A DNA stretch of 35,838 nt, taken from contig DWWX01000033.1 of the NCBI GenBank assembly GCA_019119495.1, forward strand, positions 1-35,838, in the 5' to 3' direction. The DNA is from Candidatus Gemmiger stercorigallinarum (GTDB lineage Bacteria > Bacillota > Clostridia > Oscillospirales > Ruminococcaceae). How positions within the stretch are numbered: position 1 is the first letter of the stretch; every line of letters starts with the position of its first letter. Below, piece by piece: positions 1 through 5,939 of the stretch. The position numbers were made by a program, and so were the translations under genes. Below the pieces are notes generated by a model. It saw only the letters and a program-made list of their open reading frames with translations. It did not search any database and had not been told where the DNA came from.

Positions 1-1066
1 GCAGCACTCCACAGCCATCATCCGCCTGCCATGCCTGCCGTCCCCGATCCCGCCGCCCGTTTGCCCTGCATTGTAGGGCGGGCGTTCACGCCCGCCGGAA
101 AAGTCTGCGGCGGCCCGGAAGGATATTGGCAAGGCCAGGTGCGGCACCCCTCAGTCGGCTGAGGCCGCGTTACCGGCTTGCGGTGCCCGCATCGCGCTGC
201 GTGTGCTGAAGCACACTTGCGTTCTGCGACCGCTGCGTTGCCGCGAAGCGGCAAAGACCGGAGCGGTGAGCGAAGGGCGGTCCTATGCTTTCTATCGCCG
301 AACAGGCGATAATGAAAGGAGTGACGGCCGTTTGCCGTATGAGAAACAGCTTTTCCGCCGCAGGCGGCGCTCGACTCTGCAGCCCCTTGCAGGGGAGCCT
401 TTCAGACGGCAGTCTCCCAAAAGCCTCCCCTGCAAGGGGAGGTGGATGCGCCGCAAGGCGCAGCCGGAGGGGTGCATTGCCGCCTTGCGGCGGAGGTGTC
501 CTGCGAAGCCGGGCAGGGCCTTGCCCTGTGTTCCGCAGGGGGCGATCTCCGTGCTAAGAGCCGGCACTTCGTACTTTGCGCTCCGAAACGCCGCCTGCGG
601 GCGGCAGTGCTTGCATCGTCCCGGAAGCCATGCGGCCGGGAGTGGACGGCGGTATACAACCGGCAGCCCCCACCAGGCCCAACGGCGGGCCGATGAAATC
701 ATCGGCCCCTGCGCAGGGGGCAGCACTCCACAACCATCATCCACCCGCCATGCCTGCCGTCCCCGATCCCGCCGCCCGTTTGCCTTACATTGTAGGGCGG
801 GCGTTCACGCCCGCCGGGAAGGTCTGCGGCGTCGCCCGCCTTTCCTCCAAAAAATTCTCGAAAAAACCGGGGCGGGCTGCAAAATCCCGGCCGGGCCGTT
901 CGTAGTATAGACAGAAGGCGCCGATGCGGAGGGCGTTGCGGGGGCCGGACGGCAGTCCGGCAGGACCCGCACACCCGGAAAGGCCCTTCCGCGGGGGCTC
1001 GGCGCGTTCGGTTGGCTTTTGGCTCGGTGTTCCCCGCACAGGAAGCTTCCAAAACAGACAAAGGGG
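1..1066. repeat. Gene-free region with dispersed GC-rich repeats
   Basis: No open frame here has a convincing start, ribosome site or protein signature. Bases 1-112 recur at 720-831 with only a few differences (period 719). Each copy contains a perfect hairpin, GGCGGGCG-TTCA-CGCCCGCC, at 77-96 and 796-815. Between the copies, near-perfect 19-base inverted arms at 384-402 and 421-439 (built on CCCCTTGCAGGGG) flank an 18-base loop. A smaller palindrome, TGCGCC-GCAA-GGCGCA, lies at about 447-462. I interpret this as a cluster of dispersed intergenic repeats. Long frames on both strands are a by-product of GC-rich DNA. Confidence 0.7.
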
Positions 1067-1597
1067 GTGTGCCGGCTGAACAACGAGCAGTTCGCCAGCC
1101 TGATGCGGCAGTATCAGCGGCTGGTGTATACCGTGTGCTATCAGTTCGTCCACGACCCCCACACCGCCGAGGACCTGACCCAGGATACCTTCCTTTCGGC
1201 CTGGTCCAACATTGACCGGTGCGACCCGGCCTACCACAAACAGTGGCTGGTGCGGGTGGCCACCAACAAATGCAAGGACCACCTGAAAAGCGCCTGGGTC
1301 CGCCGGGTGCAGGCCCAGCAGGACGACCAGCTGCCCGAACCCCGCGGCGCGCCGCCCGGCGACGCCCAAAACCCGGAGGAGGCCCTGATCGCCCGCGAGG
1401 AAGCCGGCGCTTTGCAGAACATGGTGCGCACCCTGCGGGAACCCTACGGCAGCGTGGCCACCATGTACCTGCTGGAGCACAAGACCGTGCCGGTCATTGC
1501 ACAGGCGCTGGGCAGGCCGGAAAAAACGGTGCAGAACCAGATTTTCCGCGCCAAGGTCATCCTTCGGCAGCAAATCCTGGAAAGGAGGCAGGCATAA
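1067..1597 (+). CDS. ECF-type RNA polymerase sigma factor
   Basis: The product (about 176 residues) has the two-domain form of group IV sigma factors. Sigma region 2 comes first, with LVYTVCYQFVHDPHTAEDLT followed by QDTFLSAW. A Pro/Glu-rich linker follows, then region 4 with a helix-turn-helix (VPVIAQALGRPEKTVQNQIF). It should direct RNA polymerase to a small regulon. The start is uncertain. GTG 1067 lies only three bases from the AAAGGGGG ribosome site at 1060-1066, while CTG 1076 lies at ideal distance and would give L(M)NNEQFASL; a TTG at 1019 is also in frame. The stop TAA directly abuts the ATG of the next gene, so the two are translationally coupled, as expected for a sigma/anti-sigma pair. 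The regulon is unknown. Confidence 0.88.
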   Translation: MCRLNNEQFASLMRQYQRLVYTVCYQFVHDPHTAEDLTQDTFLSAWSNIDRCDPAYHKQWLVRVATNKCKDHLKSAWVRRVQAQQDDQLPEPRGAPPGDAQNPEEALIAREEAGALQNMVRTLREPYGSVATMYLLEHKTVPVIAQALGRPEKTVQNQIFRAKVILRQQILERRQA

Positions 1598-2218
1598 ATG
1601 CAAAACGCACTGGTACCCTTTGACAATCAAAACCTGTTCGACGACCGCGGCCATCTGACCGGCGCCGGCCTGAACGCCATGGAAAACGGCAGCCTGGATG
1701 AGCTGGGCAGCTTGGAGGCGGCCGAGCACCTGAGCTTCTGCGACGCCTGCCTGAACCGCTACACCAACTGGCTGGAGGCCATGCCCCAGGCGCTGCTCAG
1801 CCCCGCGCGGGACATTGCGCCCCAGGTGCAGAACCTGCTGCGCATGCGCTCCATCCGGGTGTTCACCAACAAATACGTGTCCATTGCGGCGGCAGTCATT
1901 CTGGCCTTTGCACTGTGGAATTTCGGGGCGTTCAATATCAGCACCGGCGCCGCGCAGCGCGGCGTGGACCGCCTGGCAGAGGGGCCGCGGTTCTCCATCA
2001 GCCAGAGCATCCAGCAGTTTATCGGCGGCATCGGCAAGGGCATCGACGATGTGCTCAGCGAGATGCAGGCCTACGTGCAAAGCGGCTTTGCCCAGCTGGC
2101 TGAGCCCCGCAACGGCAGCGGCGCCGAAACCGAGGCCGACGCCAGCAGCAACACCGGCAGCAACGATCCCGGCAACCACCGGCAATACGGCGGCGTGCAG
2201 CCCGCCAGGGGGGAGTAA
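1598..2218 (+). CDS. Putative zinc-type anti-sigma factor, single-pass membrane protein
   Basis: This 206-residue protein begins immediately after the sigma factor stop, with AAAGGAGG at 1581-1588. Near residue 50 it carries His-x3-Cys-x2-Cys (HLSFCDAC), the ZAS-type zinc motif of anti-sigma factors. One hydrophobic segment (about residues 92-110, YVSIAAAVILAFALW) should cross the membrane. A 90-residue Ser/Gly/Asn-rich tail would lie outside. By analogy with known pairs, the N-terminal domain would hold the ECF sigma factor at the membrane until a signal arrives. Motif, topology and position all agree, but no overall sequence family was recognised. The low-complexity C-terminus (GSGAETEADASSNTGSND) looks disordered. 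Confidence 0.8.
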   Translation: MQNALVPFDNQNLFDDRGHLTGAGLNAMENGSLDELGSLEAAEHLSFCDACLNRYTNWLEAMPQALLSPARDIAPQVQNLLRMRSIRVFTNKYVSIAAAVILAFALWNFGAFNISTGAAQRGVDRLAEGPRFSISQSIQQFIGGIGKGIDDVLSEMQAYVQSGFAQLAEPRNGSGAETEADASSNTGSNDPGNHRQYGGVQPARGE

Positions 2219-2224
2219 ACCACC

Positions 2225-2950
2225 ATGAAGAAAAACGGACTTTTGACCTTTATTTTTGCCTGTATCCCCGGCGCGGGACAAATGTATTACGGCTATATGA
2301 AGCGCGGCCTGGCGCTGCTCTCCATCTTCTGCATCGGCGTGGGGCTGGGGGCCATCATCTCGCCGCTGATCATCGTCTGCCCCATCGTGTGGATGTACAG
2401 CTTTTTTGACACCTACGACCTGATCCGCCACATGACCCAGGGCGACCCCAAGCCGGATACCTTGCTGCCCTTTGAGAACCTGGATTCTCTGCGGCGGCTT
2501 TTCCCCTCCGGCAACCGGGTCATCGGCTGGGTGTTCATCGGCCTGGGCGCGTGGGCGCTGTACAGCAGCATCATCGAGCCGCTGGTCATCAACTTTATCG
2601 GCTGGTACGCGGCCAACATGGTCCCCACCCTGGTGGTGGCCGCCCTGCTGATCGCCGGCGGTTTCTGGCTGCTGAAAGGCCCCCGCGGCGGGCGCGGCAG
2701 CGGCCCGGACGATATCCCGCCCTACACCGGCGGCTATGATCCCGGCTACGGCGGCCCGGACGACATCCCCGACTTTTCCGGTATGCCGGACGATACCTTC
2801 GGCACCGGCCCGGCGCCCCAGTGGCCCAGGGCCGGCGTGCATCCCCGGACGGGCGAGGGTGCCCCTCGCCCGGAAGCCGGAGCTCCGGCTTCCGATGAGG
2901 GGCTGAACGCAGACGATACCGCAGGCGCCGATACCGGCAACGCCCGCTGA
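2225..2950 (+). CDS. TM2-like membrane protein with Gly/Asp/Pro-rich tail
   Basis: A 241-residue protein, six bases after the anti-sigma gene. The N-terminus resembles a TM2 domain: a hydrophobic helix, then PGAGQMYYGYMKRGLAL, then a second and third hydrophobic stretch. Two more membrane segments lie at about residues 98-116 and 128-145. The C-terminal 90 residues are hydrophilic and repeat a PDDIP motif (GPDDIPPYTGGYDPGYGG, then PDDIPDFSG). The tail is encoded partly by two adjacent hairpins at 2852-2894, reported separately. Its place in the sigma operon suggests an envelope-stress role, but no function is established. The ATG is preceded only by weak purines, in keeping with coupling to the upstream gene. 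Confidence 0.75.
   Translation: MKKNGLLTFIFACIPGAGQMYYGYMKRGLALLSIFCIGVGLGAIISPLIIVCPIVWMYSFFDTYDLIRHMTQGDPKPDTLLPFENLDSLRRLFPSGNRVIGWVFIGLGAWALYSSIIEPLVINFIGWYAANMVPTLVVAALLIAGGFWLLKGPRGGRGSGPDDIPPYTGGYDPGYGGPDDIPDFSGMPDDTFGTGPAPQWPRAGVHPRTGEGAPRPEAGAPASDEGLNADDTAGADTGNAR
2852..2894. repeat. Two palindromes embedded in coding sequence
   Basis: GGCGAGGG (2852-2859) pairs with CCCTCGCC (2863-2870) across a three-base loop. It is followed at once by a perfect 24-base palindrome at 2871-2894 (CGGAAGCCGGAG and its reverse complement). Both lie in frame within the disordered tail of the TM2-like protein, where they encode GEGAPRPEAGAPAS. Perfect palindromes of this kind are unusual in coding DNA and resemble in-frame insertion of a mobile palindromic element. 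Confidence 0.75.
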
Positions 2951-2970
2951 GCCGGGCAGGGAGGAATACA

Positions 2971-3915
2971 ATGGAATACCAGAACAGGCAGTCTGCGCCC
3001 GGCGGGGCGCAGGCCGGGAATACTGCGCCCCATCCGCCGGCCGGCGGCCCCCGCGCCGCCGCATCGCAGCCTCGCAAGGTGCGCCGGGTGGGCACGGTGG
3101 CCTTTGGCATCACGCTGATCTTTGTGGGCATTTTGATGGTGGCGGCCATTTTGGTGCCGGGCATCGACGTGCTTTCGGTGCTGAGGCTGTCGCCGCTGAT
3201 TTTGGTGGTGCTGGGCGTGGAGGTGCTGATCTACTCGGTGCGCCCCGACGTGACGCTGAAATATGATTTTTTGAGCATGTTCGTCTGCTTTCTGCTGCTG
3301 GCGGCGGCGGGCTGCGCGTCCATCCTGGGCCAGCTGGCCGAAGGCTGGGGCCCCAGCCACGAGTACGCCGAGAACCGCCTGGCCGCCTGGCTGGAACAGC
3401 AGGCCTACGACGCGCTGAAAGACGACGGGAACATCCGGGATATCTCGGTGAATGTGACGCTGCAGCGGGCGGTGGCCGGCAGCGAACGGGACACGGCAGG
3501 CGTTACTGACGCGGACGAGGTCTGGGCCTATGTAACGCTGGAAAACCGCTACACCGATGCGCAGAGCTTTGCCGAGAGCTGCCGGGCCATCATCGACGAG
3601 GCCGAGCAGGCGGGTCTGCCCTTCACCAGCTATACCTTTGACACGGTGTGGGATACGGCGTCGGGCAGTATGGCCAACCTGTCCCGCAGCTATTACCTGA
3701 ATGTGGACGGCGTGTGGAGCATCCACCGCACCGGCGACCAGCTGGTCCAGGACGTGGACGAGGACTTCTGGTACGACGGCGACCGCTTTGACAGCGAGCG
3801 GGACCTGAACGACTACCTGGCCCAGTTTGACACCAGCGTGGACCAGCTTCTGCCTTCCACCGCCGAGAGCGCCGCCCAGAGCGGTGACCTTGCCGCAGGC
3901 GAGGAGACGGCATAA
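2971..3915 (+). CDS. Conserved membrane protein, last gene of the sigma operon
   Basis: 314 residues, preceded by GGGAGGAATACA for ATG 2971. The cytoplasmic N-terminus (about 33 residues) is Pro/Gly/Gln-rich. Three hydrophobic segments follow at about residues 43-62, 68-88 and 96-116, including TVAFGITLIFVGILMVAAIL and LSPLILVVLGVEVLIY, an arrangement reminiscent of LiaF/DUF5668-type proteins. The remaining 200 residues are soluble, acidic and presumably extracytoplasmic, with no recognised catalytic motif. It lies 20 bases after the TM2-like gene and ends before a strong terminator, so it closes the operon. It may be a sensor or effector of the same stress system; that is inference. Confidence 0.72.
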   Translation: MEYQNRQSAPGGAQAGNTAPHPPAGGPRAAASQPRKVRRVGTVAFGITLIFVGILMVAAILVPGIDVLSVLRLSPLILVVLGVEVLIYSVRPDVTLKYDFLSMFVCFLLLAAAGCASILGQLAEGWGPSHEYAENRLAAWLEQQAYDALKDDGNIRDISVNVTLQRAVAGSERDTAGVTDADEVWAYVTLENRYTDAQSFAESCRAIIDEAEQAGLPFTSYTFDTVWDTASGSMANLSRSYYLNVDGVWSIHRTGDQLVQDVDEDFWYDGDRFDSERDLNDYLAQFDTSVDQLLPSTAESAAQSGDLAAGEETA

Positions 3916-3978
3916 ACTGTGCCGCGGCGGGTTGCAAAACGCTTCCCGCGCTGGCAGCCGTCAATGGAAAACAGCAAA

Positions 3979-4029
3979 GCCCCCAGCCCGGCCGGCTCCA
4001 AGTTCCGGCGGGCCGGGGGCATTTTTTTG
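3979..4029 (+). terminator. Rho-independent terminator of the ECF operon
   Basis: A GC-rich stem made from GCCCCCAGCCCGGCCGG and CCGGCGGGCCGGGGGC around a short loop is followed by ATTTTTTT. It lies 63 bases after the last operon gene, in the same orientation. Confidence 0.9.
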
Positions 4030-4068
4030 CCGCGGGCAGTCCCCAAAAGGGGATGATGGCGGAAAGGA

Positions 4069-4112
4069 AGCAGCGACGATGGCTTGCGAAACGCGCAGGC
4101 TCGCTGCTTTTT
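4069..4112 (+). terminator. Possible second terminator-like hairpin
   Basis: AGCAGCGA (4069-4076) pairs perfectly with TCGCTGCT (4101-4108), followed by a short T run. It lies just downstream of the main operon terminator and may back it up. The 24-base loop makes it a weaker candidate. Confidence 0.4.
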
Positions 4113-4207
4113 GTATGCAGGAAGGGGACCCTTCCGCCCCGGTCGGGACGCAAGGTGGCCGGACGGGCTGTTCGAGTCCCTTCCGGAGACTTCCGGAAAC
4201 AACAAAA

Positions 4208-4243
4208 AAGAAGAGGCTCCTTGTTTCCTTGGAACCTCTTCTT
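4208..4243 (-). terminator. Terminator copy in the tRNA-tail array (distal)
   Basis: Minus-strand hairpin AAGAAGAGGTTCC / GGAGCCTCTTCTT followed by TTTT. It is a copy of the terminator next to the intact tRNA, with one arm changed. Confidence 0.7.
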
Positions 4244-4369
4244 TGGTGCGCTGGAAGGGACTCTCCCGCGCCCTTGCGGACAGTCCGCAGGACTGTCCGC
4301 CCCGGCCGGGACGCAAGGCGGCCGGACGGGCTGTTCGAGTCCCTTCCAGAGACTTCTAAAAGCAACAAA

Positions 4370-4407
4370 AAAAGAAGAGGTTCCTTGTTTCCTTGGAACC
4401 TCTTCTT
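4370..4407 (-). terminator. Terminator copy in the tRNA-tail array (middle)
   Basis: Minus-strand hairpin AAGAAGAGGTTCC / GGAACCTCTTCTT with a following T run. It sits directly after a copy of the tRNA 3' tail and CCA. Confidence 0.75.
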
Positions 4408-4532
4408 TGGTGCGCTGGAAGGGACTCTCCCGCGCCCTTGCGGACAGTCCGCAGGACTATCCGCCCCGGCCGGGACGAAAAGCGGCCGGACGGGCTGTTC
4501 GAGTCCCTTCCAGAGGCTCCCGAAAGCAACAA

Positions 4533-4570
4533 AAAAGAAGAGATTCCTTGTTTCCTTGGAACCTCTTCTT
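4533..4570 (-). terminator. Terminator of tRNA-Arg
   Basis: Directly after the CCA of the intact tRNA, the minus strand reads AAGAAGAGGTTCC, a short loop, GGAATCTCTTCTT and then T residues. This is the functional terminator of the tRNA gene and the apparent source of the two copies further downstream. Confidence 0.85.
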
Positions 4571-4647
4571 TGGTGCGCTGGAAGGGACTCGAACCCCCGG
4601 CCTTCTGATTCGTAGTCAGACACTCTATCCAGCTGAGCTACCAGCGC
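4571..4647 (-). tRNA. tRNA-Arg (anticodon ACG)
   Basis: The minus strand folds as a full cloverleaf. The acceptor stem is GCGCTGG / CCAGCGC, followed by discriminator A and an encoded CCA (4571-4573). The D arm contains AGCTCAGCTGGATAGAGT. The anticodon arm is TCTGA-CTACGAA-TCAGA with anticodon ACG, which reads CGN arginine codons after deamination to inosine. The T arm contains GGTTCGAGTCC. A consensus promoter lies upstream and a hairpin terminator directly downstream. Its 3' half has been copied into the adjacent repeat array. Confidence 0.97.
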
Positions 4648-4660
4648 AGGTGCAAGAAGT

Positions 4661-4689
4661 ATAATAGCACAGCAGGGGGGGAATGTCAA
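4661..4689 (-). promoter_or_regulatory. Sigma-A promoter of tRNA-Arg
   Basis: On the minus strand a perfect -35 TTGACA (4689-4684) and -10 TATTAT (4666-4661) are separated by 17 bases. The predicted start lies a few bases before the mature tRNA 5' end at 4647. Confidence 0.85.
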
Positions 4690-4746
4690 GCATTTTTTTC
4701 GATTTTTTCCTGCAAAAAACAGACCGGTTCCGGGAGCAGGGCAAAA

Positions 4747-5400
4747 TCACAGCCGGCCGGCTGCCAGCAGGTCCCGCACGTCCAGCAGCGTCTTGCAGCA
4801 GGCGGTGCACAGGGCGCGGATCTCCGGCGTGGGCTGGGTCAGGTCGGGCACCATCACCGTCACGGCGCCGGCGGCGTGGCCGGCCCGCACGCCGTTAAAG
4901 CTGTCCTCCAGCACCAGGCAGTGTTCGGGCGGCAGACCCAGGCGGCGGGCGGCTTCCAGAAAAACCGCCGGGTCCGGCTTGGAGAACGCCACATCCTGCC
5001 CGCTGACCCGCGCGGCAAAGTACCGCTCAATGTCCGCAATGCGCAGGTAGCGGTCGATGGTCTCCCGCGTGCTGGAGCTGGCCACCACGCGGGGGATGCC
5101 CGCCTGCTCCAGCCAGTCCAGCAGTTCAAACAGGCCCGGCTTGGCGGGCGCGCCGTTGGCCAGCGCGGTGCGGCCCAGCTCGTTCACCGCGTCCAGCAGC
5201 TGCTGCGGGTCGCAGGCGGGGTAATTCTCGGCCAGGTAATGCAGCATGTTTTCGCCGGCCAGGCCGCGGGCCCCGGCAACGAAAGCCTCGGTGGGGGCAG
5301 GCTGCCCCAGCCGCTCCAGCGCAGGGGCCCACAGGGTGGCCCAGATGCGCTCGGTGTCAAACATCAGGCCGTCCATATCAAAAATCACGCCTTGGATCAT
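4747..5400 (-). CDS. HAD-superfamily phosphatase / phosphoglucomutase-like hydrolase
   Basis: A 217-residue protein of HAD subfamily I. Motif I is FDMDGLMFDTE (nucleophile Asp8, acid/base Asp10), motif II is VVASSS near residue 105, motif III is the Lys of FSKPDP, and motif IV is VLEDSFNGVRAG. The helical cap between motifs I and II matches the beta-phosphoglucomutase / sugar-phosphatase branch. The substrate is probably a small phosphorylated sugar but cannot be read from sequence. The start ATG 5400 is preceded by AAAGAGG at good spacing; in-frame extension upstream is Arg/Pro-rich and not credible. A promoter lies at 5515-5543. The gene appears monocistronic. Confidence 0.88.
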   Translation of the reverse strand: MIQGVIFDMDGLMFDTERIWATLWAPALERLGQPAPTEAFVAGARGLAGENMLHYLAENYPACDPQQLLDAVNELGRTALANGAPAKPGLFELLDWLEQAGIPRVVASSSTRETIDRYLRIADIERYFAARVSGQDVAFSKPDPAVFLEAARRLGLPPEHCLVLEDSFNGVRAGHAAGAVTVMVPDLTQPTPEIRALCTACCKTLLDVRDLLAAGRL

Positions 5401-5514
5401 AGCACAAACCTCTTTCCGGCCGCGGGACATGGGGCGCCGTGCCGGCGCCGGCATAGCGCCCGCCCTTGTGCGTTTTCGGGCTGCGGGTCTGCCGCGCCCC
5501 GCGGGACCGTTTCT

Positions 5515-5543
5515 ATTGTAGCCCATTTTCCCGGCTGCTGCAA
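5515..5543 (-). promoter_or_regulatory. Promoter of the HAD phosphatase gene
   Basis: Minus strand: TTGCAG (5543-5538), 17-base spacer, TACAAT (5520-5515). It lies 115 bases upstream of the start codon. Confidence 0.6.
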
Positions 5544-5611
5544 GGCGTGCGGCGGCATTTTGCCTGCGGCTGCGCCGGGGCGCAAAAAAGTAAAAAAATA
5601 GGCAAAACGGC

Positions 5612-5641
5612 TTGACTTGCTGCTGTTTCCGGTGGTACGAT
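5612..5641 (+). promoter_or_regulatory. Promoter of the mgtE leader
   Basis: TTGACT (5612-5617), 18-base spacer and TACGAT (5636-5641) predict a start near 5648. This gives an unusually long leader of about 290 bases before mgtE, with a terminator inside it. The 10-mer GGTGGTACGA overlaps the -10 region and recurs at 5692-5701. Confidence 0.6.
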
Positions 5642-5702
5642 AGGGCCGGAAGCGGCCGTACATCCCGCTTTCCATACCAACAACAAAGGCAGGTGGTACG
5701 AC

Positions 5703-5837
5703 GTGGAAAATCCCGCTAGTCCCAGTAGTCGATGTACACAAAATCATACGGCAGCCGCTGTTTTGACCACAGACGCACGGCAACGGGCGGACGGGAATGA
5801 TTCCCCGTCGGCCTGGTTTTCGGCGCGTCTTTGGTGA
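5703..5837 (+). CDS. Possible mgtE leader peptide (44 residues)
   Basis: GTG 5703 is preceded by AGGTGG (5691-5696) at six bases. The frame encodes 44 residues beginning MENPASPSSR and ending AWFSARLW, and its TGA stop (5835-5837) falls at the loop/3' arm of the leader terminator. A ribosome finishing this peptide would block the terminator stem, which is how leader peptides control downstream magnesium transporters in other bacteria. No homologue is recognised. Other short frames overlap it on both strands, so coding status is uncertain. Confidence 0.3.
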   Translation: MENPASPSSRCTQNHTAAAVLTTDARQRADGNDSPSAWFSARLW

Positions 5838-5852
5838 CGCGCCTTTTTCTTT
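5822..5852 (+). terminator. Terminator inside the mgtE leader
   Basis: GGCGCGTC (5822-5829) pairs perfectly with GACGCGCC (5836-5843) and is followed by TTTTTCTTT. It ends 88 bases before the mgtE start, so it would stop mgtE transcription unless antitermination occurs. Confidence 0.85.
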
Positions 5853-5939
5853 GCCTGCCCTGCGCCGGACTGTCCCGGCGGGGAGCGGGCGGGCAATGCG
5901 CGCCCCGGCATCGGCTGCCCCAAGAAGGAGGTATGCCCG

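Larger units (their letters stand above)
4120..4570 (-). repeat. Tandem array of tRNA-Arg 3'-tail plus terminator units
   Basis: Two full units (4244-4407, 164 bases; 4408-4570, 163 bases) and one partial unit (about 4120-4243) precede the intact tRNA gene. On the minus strand each full unit begins with the tRNA 3' end including CCA. Every copy contains the same terminator hairpin (minus-strand arms AAGAAGAGGTTCC and GGAACCTCTTCTT). Each full unit also holds a perfect 13-base inverted repeat: CTGGAAGGGACTC at 4251-4263 and 4415-4427 against GAGTCCCTTCCAG at 4337-4349 and 4501-4513. That sequence is the T-arm/acceptor 3' strand of the adjacent tRNA. A palindrome, GGACAGTCC-N3-GGACTGTCC, sits in the core of the first unit. 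Confidence 0.88.
5648..5939 (+). promoter_or_regulatory. Structured mgtE leader, probable attenuator
   Basis: The leader contains a possible small reading frame (5703-5837), a hairpin GACGGG-AATGATT-CCCCGTC at about 5790-5809, and an intrinsic terminator at 5822-5852, all upstream of mgtE. The layout fits transcription attenuation, likely in response to magnesium. I looked for the conserved M-box (ykoK) blocks and did not see them, so this is either a different sensor or a translated leader. It also accounts for most of the 539 bases between the HAD and mgtE genes. Confidence 0.55.

Noticed and set aside
785-3064. A very long open frame on the minus strand opposite the ECF operon
   Set aside because: It mirrors the codon periodicity of GC-rich genes on the plus strand, has repetitive low-complexity sequence and no start signals. 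The plus-strand genes have clear motifs.
4120-4570. The tandem repeats considered as a CRISPR array
   Set aside because: The repeated unit is long (163-164 bases) and repeats throughout, with no unique spacers. It is made from tRNA tail and terminator sequence.
3961-4689. Proteins encoded by the open frames across the tRNA-tail repeats
   Set aside because: Frames on both strands are open only because of the repeat composition, and they run through a tRNA gene and terminators.
5716-5860. A minus-strand small protein ending in LPYDFVYIDYWD
   Set aside because: The ending looks protein-like, but there is no ATG or ribosome site, and the promoter and terminator of this stretch point to plus-strand transcription. 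It is kept only as a remark in the mgtE leader finding.
5648-5939. M-box (ykoK) magnesium riboswitch before mgtE
   Set aside because: The conserved M-box sequence blocks could not be found by eye. Only a terminator and a possible leader peptide are supported.
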